The notes below the pieces were generated by a model that saw only the letters and a program-made list of their open reading frames with translations, had not been told where the DNA came from and did no database searches. A DNA stretch of 64,000 nt from Bacillus sp. FJAT-42376 (GTDB lineage Bacteria; Bacillota; Bacilli; Bacillales; Bacillaceae), in assembly GCF_003816055.1 (NCBI RefSeq), contig NZ_CP033906.1, forward strand, positions 1,054,001-1,118,000, written 5' to 3'. Position 1 is the stretch's first letter, and each line of letters begins with the position of its first letter. Shown here piece after piece: positions 23,364 through 33,042 of this stretch. The translations under genes were made by a program, and so were the position numbers.

Positions 23364-24347
23364 ATGTCAAAGACCAGGAAAATGAGTGCGGCCGAGTTTG
23401 GTGCACTATGGACAACGTATCATAAAAAGACGATGATTCTTCGGATACTGGAGGGGCTAATCGGAAGTGCGGACGATGAGGAAGCGAAGAGTTTGATGTC
23501 TGATCTCCACCAGAAACTTGATAAGAAGGTTCTTGAAATGGAAACGCTGATCGCAAACGAAGGGGCAGCCGTTCCGGCAGGATTTACGAGTCAGGATGTT
23601 CATCCTGATGCACCCAAACTATTTGATAATGAATTGGATATTATGTTTTGCCGTGTGCTGAAGGAAATCAGCATGGGGATGTACGTCCTTCACATGACGA
23701 TCTCTTACCGGGAAGACATTATAGAATACTACACGCAGCTGACGGAATTAACGCAGGCGTATTATTTAAAGTTCACTCAATATTTAACTAAAAAAAATCT
23801 GCTGCCGATTCCGAATTATAGCGCTATGCCCAAGTCAGGCGGATACATAACAGATCCAACGTACACAAAAGGCCTGCAGTTGTTCGGAGAAAAAAGACCT
23901 CTCAATACGATTGAATACGGCATTCTGTATCATTCGATCGAGACGAATATTTTCGGAATGGAACTGATGAAGGCTTTTGCCCAATGCAGCAAGGATGAAG
24001 AAGTAAAGAAATATTTCATCAAAGGGCATGAGCTGGCGAAGGAAATCTTACAAGAAACGAATAAGGTCCTGCTGAAAAATGATATTCAGCCGCCAGCTTC
24101 ATCCGGCGGGACGTTGACAAGCTCCACAACGGCGCCTTTTTCCGAATATCTTATGCTCTATTGCACCTATCTGCTTGGCGGATTCGGGCTTGGAAGCCAG
24201 GGGTTTACCTCTGCTTTTGCTTTGCGGAGCGATTTGAGTGCGAAATCGGCCGTTTTTGCCAAAGACACATTTGAATATACGACCGAAGGGGCTAAATTAA
24301 TGATGGAAAAAGGATGGCTGGAAGAGCCTCCTGGAATGCATGGCTGA
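23364..24347 (+). CDS. DUF3231 family protein
   Basis: A 327-residue protein from two repeated alpha-helical DUF3231 modules (about 1-165 and 170-325). Recurrent words: TYHKKTMILRILEGLIGSAD at the start, the central YYTQLTELTQAYYLKFTQYL, and its counterpart EEVKKYFIKGHELAKEIL in the second half. Conserved Ser/Pro-rich segments PIPNYSAMPKSGGY and PPASSGGTLTSSTTAPFSEY begin the closing part of each module. The family is common in spore-formers and has a ferritin-like four-helix look. No function established to my knowledge. Ribosome site not strong. Single gene. Confidence 0.8.
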   Translation: MSKTRKMSAAEFGALWTTYHKKTMILRILEGLIGSADDEEAKSLMSDLHQKLDKKVLEMETLIANEGAAVPAGFTSQDVHPDAPKLFDNELDIMFCRVLKEISMGMYVLHMTISYREDIIEYYTQLTELTQAYYLKFTQYLTKKNLLPIPNYSAMPKSGGYITDPTYTKGLQLFGEKRPLNTIEYGILYHSIETNIFGMELMKAFAQCSKDEEVKKYFIKGHELAKEILQETNKVLLKNDIQPPASSGGTLTSSTTAPFSEYLMLYCTYLLGGFGLGSQGFTSAFALRSDLSAKSAVFAKDTFEYTTEGAKLMMEKGWLEEPPGMHG

Positions 24348-24398
24348 TTAGGAAGAAATGGATCATACCGGCGTGAGTGCTGCGGAAGAGTCTATAGC

Positions 24399-24433
24399 AA
24401 TAAACACCCAGCTGCTTTAGCTGGGTGTTTATT
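24399..24433. terminator. Bidirectional terminator
   Basis: AATAAACACCCAGCT...AGCTGGGTGTTTATT, a perfect 15-bp stem between convergent DUF3231 and methionine aminopeptidase genes. Confidence 0.9.
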
Positions 24434-24441
24434 GTTATGAA

Positions 24442-25556
<1,115 letters not shown>

Positions 25557-26507
25557 TTAAGCCTGGCTGATTAAGCCCTGCTCCACATAGTCATATAAGA
25601 ACCGCACATTCCGTTCATACATGTGGGCGCTGTTCAAATGAGCATGCTTTAATGGAATCGGTCTGCAAAGTATTTCGTCTGCGGTCAGTCCTTTCCGCTT
25701 ATTGTCTGAGACAACGCTCATCATGTCATTCAGGTAGGTTTTCATTTTATCGATCTGTTCACGCTTTCCGGCAGGGCCGTGACCCGGAATCACCGTATCG
25801 ATTTCAAACGGTGCGAGGCGGTCGAGGATGGTGAGCCATTCTTCCGGGCGTCCATGTCCCATCCAGGCATGGTGATCGGCGAGCACCAGGTCTCCAGCGA
25901 ACAGGATCTTTTCCTCCGGTACATACATCAGGAGATCGCTGCACGTGTGGCCGCAGCCGAAATGATGCAGCTCCACTCTCCGCCTGCTGCACTCCAGGAC
26001 GAGTTTATCCTCTATCAGCAAGGTAGGGAGCGTCTGCTCGAGCAGGTCGATGGCTTCCCAAAGTCTCCGCTGGTCGGATCGTTGAATCTCGAGGGAGCGC
26101 CGCAGCTGATCGCTTTCGGTTTTCGCAAGCTGTTCCTCGGTTTTTTGAAGGGAAAGGATCAAAGCTGATTTCCGCTCGGCCCGACTCATTTCAGCAAAAG
26201 TCTCCGCCATCTTTTCCCTCGTTTTCGGGGTTGAAATAATCACACTGTCCCTGAAAAGCTGGTTTCCGTTCGTGTGGTCGCCGTGAAAATGGCTGTTGAC
26301 CGCGTACTTCACAGGATTTCCCGTGAGGCTTTCAGCAGTAGCCCGAAGCTCGGCGGCTGCCTGGGGAAGGGCAAATGTATCAAACACAAGCGTAGCCTCT
26401 CCTAAATTGACGAATCCGGCATTGCCAAGCGCACCCATTCCTTCCTTCACAATGGCCGCATACACTCCCGGCCTCACTTCTTCGCACGTAAAGTAATGGT
26501 TCTCCAT
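25557..26507 (-). CDS. MBL-fold metallo-hydrolase
   Basis: A 316-residue metallo-beta-lactamase-fold protein. The zinc motif HxHxDH is seen as NSHFHGDHTNGN (about 73-84), a further ligand His in HFGCGHTCSDLLMY (about 180-193), the Asp of GDLVLADHHAW (about 200-210), and the C-terminal His in VIPGHGPAG (about 240). A long helical insert at 95-165 is unusual in length and may shape substrate specificity. AGGAGGTCC precedes the ATG. Substrate unknown; it resembles the Bacillus YobT/YflN-like hydrolases rather than lactonases. Monocistronic. Confidence 0.85.
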   Translation of the reverse strand: MENHYFTCEEVRPGVYAAIVKEGMGALGNAGFVNLGEATLVFDTFALPQAAAELRATAESLTGNPVKYAVNSHFHGDHTNGNQLFRDSVIISTPKTREKMAETFAEMSRAERKSALILSLQKTEEQLAKTESDQLRRSLEIQRSDQRRLWEAIDLLEQTLPTLLIEDKLVLECSRRRVELHHFGCGHTCSDLLMYVPEEKILFAGDLVLADHHAWMGHGRPEEWLTILDRLAPFEIDTVIPGHGPAGKREQIDKMKTYLNDMMSVVSDNKRKGLTADEILCRPIPLKHAHLNSAHMYERNVRFLYDYVEQGLISQA

Positions 26508-26719
26508 TAGGACCTCCTGGCTTTTTGGCGTTGCCTAACCAGTTCGGGATGAGATGGCTCAATCCCTTTTTCTAGAAAAAAATGAGAGATTTGGAGGAGG
26601 GAGGGAGGCATTTTGTCATAAAATGCTGAATACTAAGGATAACCGGCTTTTTTGTGCAAGAAAGATCGGACAGGCATTCGTGTCCTTAAATAGAATAGGA
26701 GAAGAAGGGAGGCTGGCGG

Positions 26720-27565
26720 ATGGACTGGCTGGACCGGATGAACCGGGCACTGGATTACATAGAGCACCATTTAGAGGAAGAGATCGATTATAAGGAACTG
26801 GCAAAGGCCGCCTGCTCCTCGGAGTTCCATTTTTCGAGAATGTTTTCTGCCGTCGCTGGCATTTCCCTCTCTGAATACATTCGGAGGAGGCGCTTAACGA
26901 TGGCCGCATTTGAGCTGCAAAAAAGCGACCGGCGGATTCTGGAGATTGCCAACCAATACGGGTATGAATCAGCGGATTCATTTTCACGCGCGTTTCATAA
27001 AACTCATGGAATCAAGCCGTCGGAAGCACGCCGTCAGGGAACTCAGCTGAAAGCCTTCCCGAAGCTGTCTTTTCAATTAACGATTAAAGGGGATACGGAG
27101 ATGGAATATCGAATTGAGAATCTGGACTTTGAACTGATTTTGACAGGGAAAAGGGAGCCGGTGAAAACAAGCCGTGCCTTTAAAATCATCCCGAAGCTGT
27201 GGAGCCAGGCAAAAAAAGATGGATTTATGCAGCAATTAATCGATCTGTCATGGGAAGATCCTAAATGTAAAATAGAAGGCATATTAGGCGTCTGCGGCAA
27301 AGAAGCCGCGATCACGGATGAGGAATTCGACTACTTCATGGGCGTACGCTATGAAACCGGAGCTCCGGAAGGCCATGAAGTCCTGACCATCCCTCCCGCA
27401 ACATGGGCGGTGTTCCCAAATATCCCGGACGCCTGGAAACGCCTCTATTCCGAATGGGTCCCCACCTCCGGCTATGAACTGGCCAACCTGCCATGCATCG
27501 AATGCTACTACGGCCCGGGCCGCAAGCCAAAGCATGAATTGTGGGTGCCGGTGATCCCGAAGTAA
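26720..27565 (+). CDS. AraC-family regulator with GyrI-like effector domain
   Basis: A 281-residue regulator. Residues 5-105 hold two HTH motifs (YKELAKAACSSEFHFSRMF and ILEIANQYGYESADSFSRAF). Residues about 125-281 form a GyrI/AraC effector-binding (SOUL-like) domain ending with the typical YYGPGRKPKHELWVPV. Such proteins (Rob/SoxS relatives, BmrR-like effectors) sense small hydrophobic or cationic compounds and switch on efflux or detoxification genes. GAAGAAGGGAGG precedes the ATG. No obvious target is adjacent. Ligand unknown. Confidence 0.85.
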   Translation: MDWLDRMNRALDYIEHHLEEEIDYKELAKAACSSEFHFSRMFSAVAGISLSEYIRRRRLTMAAFELQKSDRRILEIANQYGYESADSFSRAFHKTHGIKPSEARRQGTQLKAFPKLSFQLTIKGDTEMEYRIENLDFELILTGKREPVKTSRAFKIIPKLWSQAKKDGFMQQLIDLSWEDPKCKIEGILGVCGKEAAITDEEFDYFMGVRYETGAPEGHEVLTIPPATWAVFPNIPDAWKRLYSEWVPTSGYELANLPCIECYYGPGRKPKHELWVPVIPK

Positions 27566-27627
27566 TTTGGACGGACTGGGACTGACCTGTTACATTAATA
27601 GAAAGACAAAGCAACGGGGTGCTGATT

Positions 27628-29289
27628 ATGTATTTAGCTAATTTCGAGGATTTTATCAATGAAACGATCCTGAAGCGCGGAAAAGATTATTATCATAAAG
27701 GCCAGGTTTTGAAAATTCGGGAAGCGGATGGTATTCATAAGGCTGTTGTAGAGGGCAGCAGCTATCCTTATCATGTTTCTATTAAGACGGCCGGCGGAAT
27801 GGTTCTTGAAACGTATTGCGACTGTCCGTTCGACGGTCTGTACTGCAAGCATGAAGCGGCCGTGCTGTTTGCTCTTAGGGACGGCATGGCGGAAATGGAT
27901 TCCAATGAACATCCGAAGAGGAATCCGAAGAAAAAAGAGCCAGCAATTGAAGACTTGCTTCCTCAAATGAAAAAAGAGGACCTCATACGTGTATTGATTG
28001 ACCTTTCTGACACCTATCCGGAAATTGAGAAAAAGCTGCTGTTTGAATTTGCGCCTGTTGAAGACGAGGTGGCAGCGAGCAAAAAAATGATTCGCGAATA
28101 CATCCGCAAGGCCAAGAAGCAAGGATTCATTTCATATGGCCGAGTGGATCAGGCACTCTATGGAGCGTTGCTGACCATTGAAAAAGCCCGGGCAAAAATG
28201 GATGCCGGCCAGCCTGAGAGTACGGTGCTCCTGAGTCTTGCCGTCATGTCGATCGTTATTGAGATGCTGCAGTATACAGATGACTCGAGCGGATCGATCG
28301 GCGATGTTTTGTTTACAGCCGTTAATCTCATCGATGAAGCCGTTGAAGAGGGTTTGGAGCAGTGGCCGGAAACGAAGCAGAAAGAATTGATGAAAGCCAT
28401 TTTAAAAGAAGCCATGCATGCCAGATACGATGATTGGAGCGATCAGCGGGTTGATCTGCTTGGCGCATGTGTCCAGTTCGCTGATGATCCGGAACTCCGA
28501 AAAGAACTGGAAAAGCCGCTTTTGAAACGCCTGAAAGAACTGGATGGCGAAGATTATGGGGTTCGCTATGAGGAAGAAAGCATCATGGGCTTTTTGCTGG
28601 AACTATACGAAACGGCTGACCCGGAAGAGGCGGAAAAGTTTTTAAAAGAGAATCTAAGCTACCCGTCATTCAGGGAGATAGCGGTTCATCGCTGTTTGGA
28701 AAGCGGGGACTATCAGCAGGCAATTTCCCTCTGTGAAGAAGGGATCAATAAAGAACGGCATGGAAATACAGGCACCTGGAGAAAGCTTGAATATAAGGCC
28801 TATGAGCTCCTTGGCAACGGTGAAAAACAAAAAGAACTGGCAAGGAAGCTGATCAGCGGCAATGAAGGAATTCAGTACTACATCAAGCTGAAAGAACTCT
28901 ATGATGCGGAAGAGTGGGCAGTTGTTCTGGAAGAGCTTATAATGGAACTTCACTCATCAAGTCCATATTCCCCTTACCTGGAAATCATTAAAATCGAGAA
29001 CCGGAAAGATAAGATCCTGGAGTACTGCCATGCCTCCCCAAGTCAAATAGTGAGATTGCATCCATATATTCAGGAGGAATACCCGGAACAGGTCAATGAG
29101 ATTTTTTCCAGGCACATTCGAAAGGAATCATCCCATGCCTCCAACCGCTCCCAGTATAAACAAGTAACCAAGATTTTTGAACCTTACAAAAAGGCATGCG
29201 GGGAAGCAAAGGCTAATGAGCTGGCGGAAGAACTGAAGAAGGAATACCACTACAGGCCGGCAATGGTGGACGAGCTGGAGAAGGTATAG
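27628..29289 (+). CDS. SWIM zinc-finger protein
   Basis: A 553-residue protein. The N-terminal SWIM zinc finger reads CDCPFDGLYCKHEAAVLFAL (about residues 60-79), the CxC...CxH pattern. The rest is a helical, TPR-like array (HRCLESGDYQQAISLCEEGI; YKAYELLGNGEKQKELARKL). Standalone SWIM proteins with long helical tails are common in Bacilli and Actinobacteria; several associate with helicases or are suspected nucleic acid-binding scaffolds. The frame opens at GTG 27619, but ATG 27628 is preferred because GGGGTG lies just upstream. Function unknown. Confidence 0.8.
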   Translation: MYLANFEDFINETILKRGKDYYHKGQVLKIREADGIHKAVVEGSSYPYHVSIKTAGGMVLETYCDCPFDGLYCKHEAAVLFALRDGMAEMDSNEHPKRNPKKKEPAIEDLLPQMKKEDLIRVLIDLSDTYPEIEKKLLFEFAPVEDEVAASKKMIREYIRKAKKQGFISYGRVDQALYGALLTIEKARAKMDAGQPESTVLLSLAVMSIVIEMLQYTDDSSGSIGDVLFTAVNLIDEAVEEGLEQWPETKQKELMKAILKEAMHARYDDWSDQRVDLLGACVQFADDPELRKELEKPLLKRLKELDGEDYGVRYEEESIMGFLLELYETADPEEAEKFLKENLSYPSFREIAVHRCLESGDYQQAISLCEEGINKERHGNTGTWRKLEYKAYELLGNGEKQKELARKLISGNEGIQYYIKLKELYDAEEWAVVLEELIMELHSSSPYSPYLEIIKIENRKDKILEYCHASPSQIVRLHPYIQEEYPEQVNEIFSRHIRKESSHASNRSQYKQVTKIFEPYKKACGEAKANELAEELKKEYHYRPAMVDELEKV

Positions 29290-29296
29290 GCAGGAG

Positions 29297-29323
29297 AAGC
29301 AGATCATGTGTGGTCTGCTTTTA
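29297..29323 (+). terminator. Terminator of the SWIM gene
   Basis: AAGCAGA / TCTGCTT around a 10-base loop, then TTATA. Confidence 0.65.
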
Positions 29324-29368
29324 TAAGTCTTGAGTTTGTCTTACTCATAAACAAAAAGGACTATCTGT

Positions 29369-29959
29369 TTATTTTAAATTTGTATTAATAAAATCCACTA
29401 ATTTTTCTGTGAAAATTACTGCTATTGGTTCATCATTTGTTTTATCGTTTAAATTAAGAACTGTAATTTTAAAAATGATATTCTTGTAAACTAACATTGA
29501 TTCATCAAAACTGGATAAAACCTCTTTATTTTTTAAACCATAAGGTACAGATTGATTCCAATATAGCATATCATTATCCATTGGTTTTTCTAGATAAATT
29601 AAGTCAAGGGAAGTAACAACGTTAGTATTATTGTTTTCAAAAAATACTCTTTCATTAGTTTCCTTGCCGTCCATTTTGCCTCCAATGGTAAGAAATTCCC
29701 TTTTTCCAAAAGATTGTTTTTTTCCAACAATGGTTACTTGAGTATCTGTAGATGCCCCTTTAAATTGAAAACCTTCTACCTTAATTGACTTACCTAAATC
29801 ATTTAATAAGGATTGATATCGATCATATGATATAAGTTCAGGTTTCTTTTTTTCGGCATGTATCTTTGTTGTTGTTTTAACACCCTGATGTTCATTAGAA
29901 TTGCAGCCTGATAATATAATTAATGCTGAACAAATTAAAATCTTAATAAAATTCCCCAT
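29369..29959 (-). CDS. Hypothetical lipoprotein
   Basis: A 196-residue exported protein with a type II signal (MGNFIKILICSALIILSGC; lipobox LSGC, Cys 19). The mature part is polar, with an Asn/Lys-rich region after the lipid anchor and no recognisable domain. Divergent from the SLT-domain gene downstream (start 30153). AT-richer than the neighbours. Function unknown. Confidence 0.65.
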   Translation of the reverse strand: MGNFIKILICSALIILSGCNSNEHQGVKTTTKIHAEKKKPELISYDRYQSLLNDLGKSIKVEGFQFKGASTDTQVTIVGKKQSFGKREFLTIGGKMDGKETNERVFFENNNTNVVTSLDLIYLEKPMDNDMLYWNQSVPYGLKNKEVLSSFDESMLVYKNIIFKITVLNLNDKTNDEPIAVIFTEKLVDFINTNLK

Positions 29960-30152
29960 CGCCTCACCGATCCTATCGTTACTTATTACTTATAAATATA
30001 ATACGCTTTTAAATGCAATTGTATATTTAAGTTAAAAAATGTTATTTTTGGATAAATTAAAAATCTTTTATATGTTTTATTTTTCCAAATCCGCTATTTC
30101 GCATGGTAATATTTACATAGACTCATAACGATGGAGATTGGAGAAAAATGAT

Positions 30153-31082
30153 ATGAAATTAATGGGGAAAATAAGCTTGGCTGCTGTTTTGGCTTTTGGG
30201 CTGTTTCAGCCAGCTATATCTGCAGACGCCGCGGTGACAGAATTTTCATCTAAGTGTACAAAGTATGGTGTATTAAAACCGAATGTAAATCCGTCTTTTC
30301 AGCATATGAATTGCTTATTAACGAATGCTGCATTAGCGGCTAATATCCCGCCAGAAGTAGTGAAGGCTGTTGCTACGCAGGAAAATGGCAAGTGGCAGCA
30401 ATTCGGAATTAAACCAGTTGATAGCGGTCTCGGACTAATGCAAGTTACTAACTACCCTGGTTATTCCAAAGATAAATTGAAAAATGATGTAATCTATAAC
30501 ATTAACGCTGGTGTTAGCATTCTTTCAAAAAAATATGATGACAATGTTCCCAAGATAAAGGGGGCGGGCCGGAATATGATTGAAAACTGGTATTTCCCTG
30601 TTATGGCTTATAACGGGATCAAGCCTGTGAACAGTCCGCTTATACAAGCAACCGGCAAGAAAAATACAAAGGCGTATCAGGAAGAAGTGTTTAGCAAAAT
30701 AGTGAAAAATAGCTGGATGGAGTCTGAAAATCTAACGCCATTTTCTTTCACTACGCAAGATTTTATATATGATCCAAAAAGCTCTCAGAATATCGTTTTT
30801 CGGAAGATGGAATATGCTATAAAAGATGCACTACATCCTACGGCTTATCATTTTAAAGCAGGAGATAAAGTGACAGTAACAGTGAAAAGCGGCAATGTAA
30901 GGGTTCATCCTGATACTAAAAATTCGAAGAAAAACGCGGGGAGAAACACCGTTTTATTCATTCGGGGAGATTTCGTTTATGACAAAAGTATGGCTAATCA
31001 ATTTGTCTGGTACCCGGTAAGAACGGCTGATCAAAAGATTAAGGGATATATTTCATCCGCTTATATTAAAAAACTTAAATAG
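30153..31082 (+). CDS. Secreted SLT-domain (lytic transglycosylase-like) protein with SH3
   Basis: A 309-residue exported enzyme. Signal peptide 1-27 (LAAVLAFGLFQPAISADAA). Residues about 55-180 resemble a soluble-lytic-transglycosylase domain: VVKAVATQENGKWQ with the putative catalytic Glu, then the GLGLMQVT motif and NINAGVSILS. Residues about 245-309 are a bacterial SH3 domain (VTVTVKSGNVRVHPDTKNSK). Likely a peptidoglycan-cleaving wall enzyme. The frame begins at a TTG 15 bases upstream, but ATG 30153 is preferred because GGAG is 11 bases before. Neighbour of a divergent lipoprotein. Confidence 0.78.
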   Translation: MKLMGKISLAAVLAFGLFQPAISADAAVTEFSSKCTKYGVLKPNVNPSFQHMNCLLTNAALAANIPPEVVKAVATQENGKWQQFGIKPVDSGLGLMQVTNYPGYSKDKLKNDVIYNINAGVSILSKKYDDNVPKIKGAGRNMIENWYFPVMAYNGIKPVNSPLIQATGKKNTKAYQEEVFSKIVKNSWMESENLTPFSFTTQDFIYDPKSSQNIVFRKMEYAIKDALHPTAYHFKAGDKVTVTVKSGNVRVHPDTKNSKKNAGRNTVLFIRGDFVYDKSMANQFVWYPVRTADQKIKGYISSAYIKKLK

Positions 31083-31107
31083 GTTATAAGAAAAAAAGAA
31101 GCGACCT

Positions 31108-31151
31108 AAAGGCCATCATAAACTTTATAAATGGTATAGGGCTTTTTTTTT
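31108..31151 (+). terminator. Probable terminator after the SLT gene
   Basis: AAAGGCCATCAT pairs imperfectly with ATGGTATAGGGCTTT, followed by an eight-T run. Confidence 0.5.
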
Positions 31152-31195
31152 GAGCAGGAATGTTTTGACCATATGTATTGAACAATAAACAGTTG

Positions 31196-31325
31196 GGCTG
31201 ATTGGAGAGGAAGGTGCGAGACTCCTGCGGGAGCAGCGGGACAGGTGAGACCCCGCAGGCGTTTACGCCGAGGAGGCTCACCGCCCGCCCCGCGGAAAGC
31301 GAGCAGCCTGTAACGGAAATCAGCC
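31196..31325. repeat. Bacillaceae interspersed element (copy 2)
   Basis: A second copy of the element in 25393-25486, starting GGCTGATT and ending AATCAGCC. The end bases differ from copy 1 (GTTGATT / AATCAAC) but remain complementary, so both arms changed together. The core carries GACTCCTGCGGGAGCAGCGG and GAGACCCCGCAGGCG. No coding capacity. Lies between the SLT terminator and the AI-2E transporter terminator. Confidence 0.75.
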
Positions 31326-31372
31326 ATCCCCAATACTCATTCAAGAAACAGATTTCGAAAACTTCTAAAGAA

Positions 31373-31402
31373 AAGAGGCACTCTCTCAGCAGAGTGCCTC
31401 TT
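31373..31402 (-). terminator. Terminator of the AI-2E transporter gene
   Basis: AAGAGGCACTCT / AGAGTGCCTCTT, a perfect 12-bp stem; on the minus strand a TTTTCTTT tail follows. Confidence 0.88.
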
Positions 31403-31405
31403 CCA

Positions 31406-32506
31406 TTAGTCTTCCTTCAATTGCTTTTTCTCGATCTTATGCAGCTGGTACAGCCTGTAAATATGACTGACGACGACTTTCAGCACCGCGTATACCGGTA
31501 CGGCGAGGATCATGAAAAGCAAGCCTCCCATGCTTCCTGCGACGAGCAAGAGCAGGATGATGGTCAGTGGGTGGATATCGAGTTTCCTTCCCATGATGAG
31601 CGGGGAGCTTACATTCCCGTCGATTTGCTGGACGATGATCGCGACAATGAGGACTTTGACGGCCATGAAAGGAGAGTCAATGAACCCGATAATTAACGCA
31701 GGAACAATCGCTAAGAACGGTCCAATAAACGGAATCACATTTGTAAACATGGCGACAATCGCAAGGATCAGCGAGTACTTGATCCCGATAATCAGGTAGC
31801 CTATGTACATCATCACGCCAACGATAAAGCAGATAATCGCCTGCCCCTGAATGTAGGAGCTGAGTGCAGAATCCATATCCTTCAGAATTTTTTTCGATTC
31901 ATTTGCTTTTAGCGGGAAGAAGCGGGCAATTTTCCCTGACAGCCCTTCGCTGTCTTTCAGCAGGTAGAACAGGATAAACGGAACCGTCACAATAATGGTG
32001 GCAAGGCTTGAAATGATGCCGATGACCCCGGTTATGCCATTTCCGATATTGCTAACATTGCTTTTAAGATAATCAGAGACTTTGGTGGTCGCCTGTTCGA
32101 CCGTCATGTTGCTGTTTTCCTCAAAACGGGACATCCATGAGCTTTGTCTGATTTCATTCGTTTTTGCCTGCAGTGTTTCAATGATGCCGGGTGCATTGTT
32201 AATCAGCGTCTTGAACTGCTTCTGAATTTCCGGCCCGATCAGGAAAAACAGCAGCGTGCCGATCCCGATAAACAAAACGTACAGAACAATAATCGACAGT
32301 GTCTTCGGAATGCGCTTTTTGTTCAGAAAAAGCACAATCGGCCGAAATAAATAAAAGATGACGCCGGCAATCAAAAATGGAAAGAACAGCGTCTGAAAAA
32401 TGATGACAAGCGGTGTGAAGATAAACTGGACTTTCACAGAAAGCATGATAATGACCAAAATGATGATGATGGCATAACCAATTCTGAAAAATTTAGAGTT
32501 CGGCAT
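31406..32506 (-). CDS. AI-2E family transporter
   Basis: A 366-residue membrane protein with about seven to eight hydrophobic segments. The GFIDSPFMAVKVLIVAII region and the C-terminal HPLTIILLLLVAGSMGG segment are characteristic of the PerM/AI-2E family (COG0628; YtvI/YubA type). Despite the name, members transport various cargoes, including Na+(Li+)/H+ exchange in some. GAGGGAGTG-like site precedes the ATG (AGGGAGTGTTCAAAT). Substrate not determinable. Confidence 0.85.
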   Translation of the reverse strand: MPNSKFFRIGYAIIIILVIIMLSVKVQFIFTPLVIIFQTLFFPFLIAGVIFYLFRPIVLFLNKKRIPKTLSIIVLYVLFIGIGTLLFFLIGPEIQKQFKTLINNAPGIIETLQAKTNEIRQSSWMSRFEENSNMTVEQATTKVSDYLKSNVSNIGNGITGVIGIISSLATIIVTVPFILFYLLKDSEGLSGKIARFFPLKANESKKILKDMDSALSSYIQGQAIICFIVGVMMYIGYLIIGIKYSLILAIVAMFTNVIPFIGPFLAIVPALIIGFIDSPFMAVKVLIVAIIVQQIDGNVSSPLIMGRKLDIHPLTIILLLLVAGSMGGLLFMILAVPVYAVLKVVVSHIYRLYQLHKIEKKQLKED

Positions 32507-33042
32507 ATTTGAACACTCCCTTTAATGGAACGGCTGTGATACGTTCAGATTTAAAAAATGCAGACACCCTATTATATAAAAAAACGGACGGAAACGCATT
32601 TTTTTCCAAAAAAAGACGGACGGGCGGCCCGAATCGAATATCATGGAACCATTCATTATGCTGAAATGGTCCGATATCCATCACCGTGTCCCTTATGATG
32701 AAAGAGGTTTTACCTCGTCAAAAACATTCTAAATATCCCTGCCCATTTCAAAAGATAATGGAATGTTAAAACGGGTCTCCTCCCACTACAATAAAAGTAT
32801 GGAACGTGAAAGAGATGGAGAGGGGGCTTTGTTTTTTGCTTTAAATGTAAACGCTATCATATTGTTTTTTTGAATGTGAAATAAGAGGGAGTCAGATGAA
32901 GTGCGGCAGACGAATAGTCTGCTTGGAGATTTTCTCCGGAATCGCGCATGCGACGTGCAAGCAAAATGTGCCGCTCCCGCTCAGCCTAATAATGGGGGCT
33001 GGAGCATGCAGCTAGTCAAAAAAGAAAAGGGGGCTTTAACGG
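32507..33042. promoter_or_regulatory. Regulatory gap before the CUT1 importer operon
   Basis: 536 bases. It carries the cre box at 32845 and probably the promoter, but I cannot place clear -35/-10 boxes. A short open frame at 32901-33131 overlaps the binding-protein start and has no independent support. The left part is featureless. Confidence 0.5.
32845..32859 (+). promoter_or_regulatory. CcpA cre box (perfect consensus) before the CUT1 importer
   Basis: ATGTAAACGCTATCA fits WTGNAANCGNWNNCW at every position. It lies about 180 bases upstream of the binding-protein start and so is probably near the promoter. Catabolite repression of this importer is expected. Confidence 0.7.
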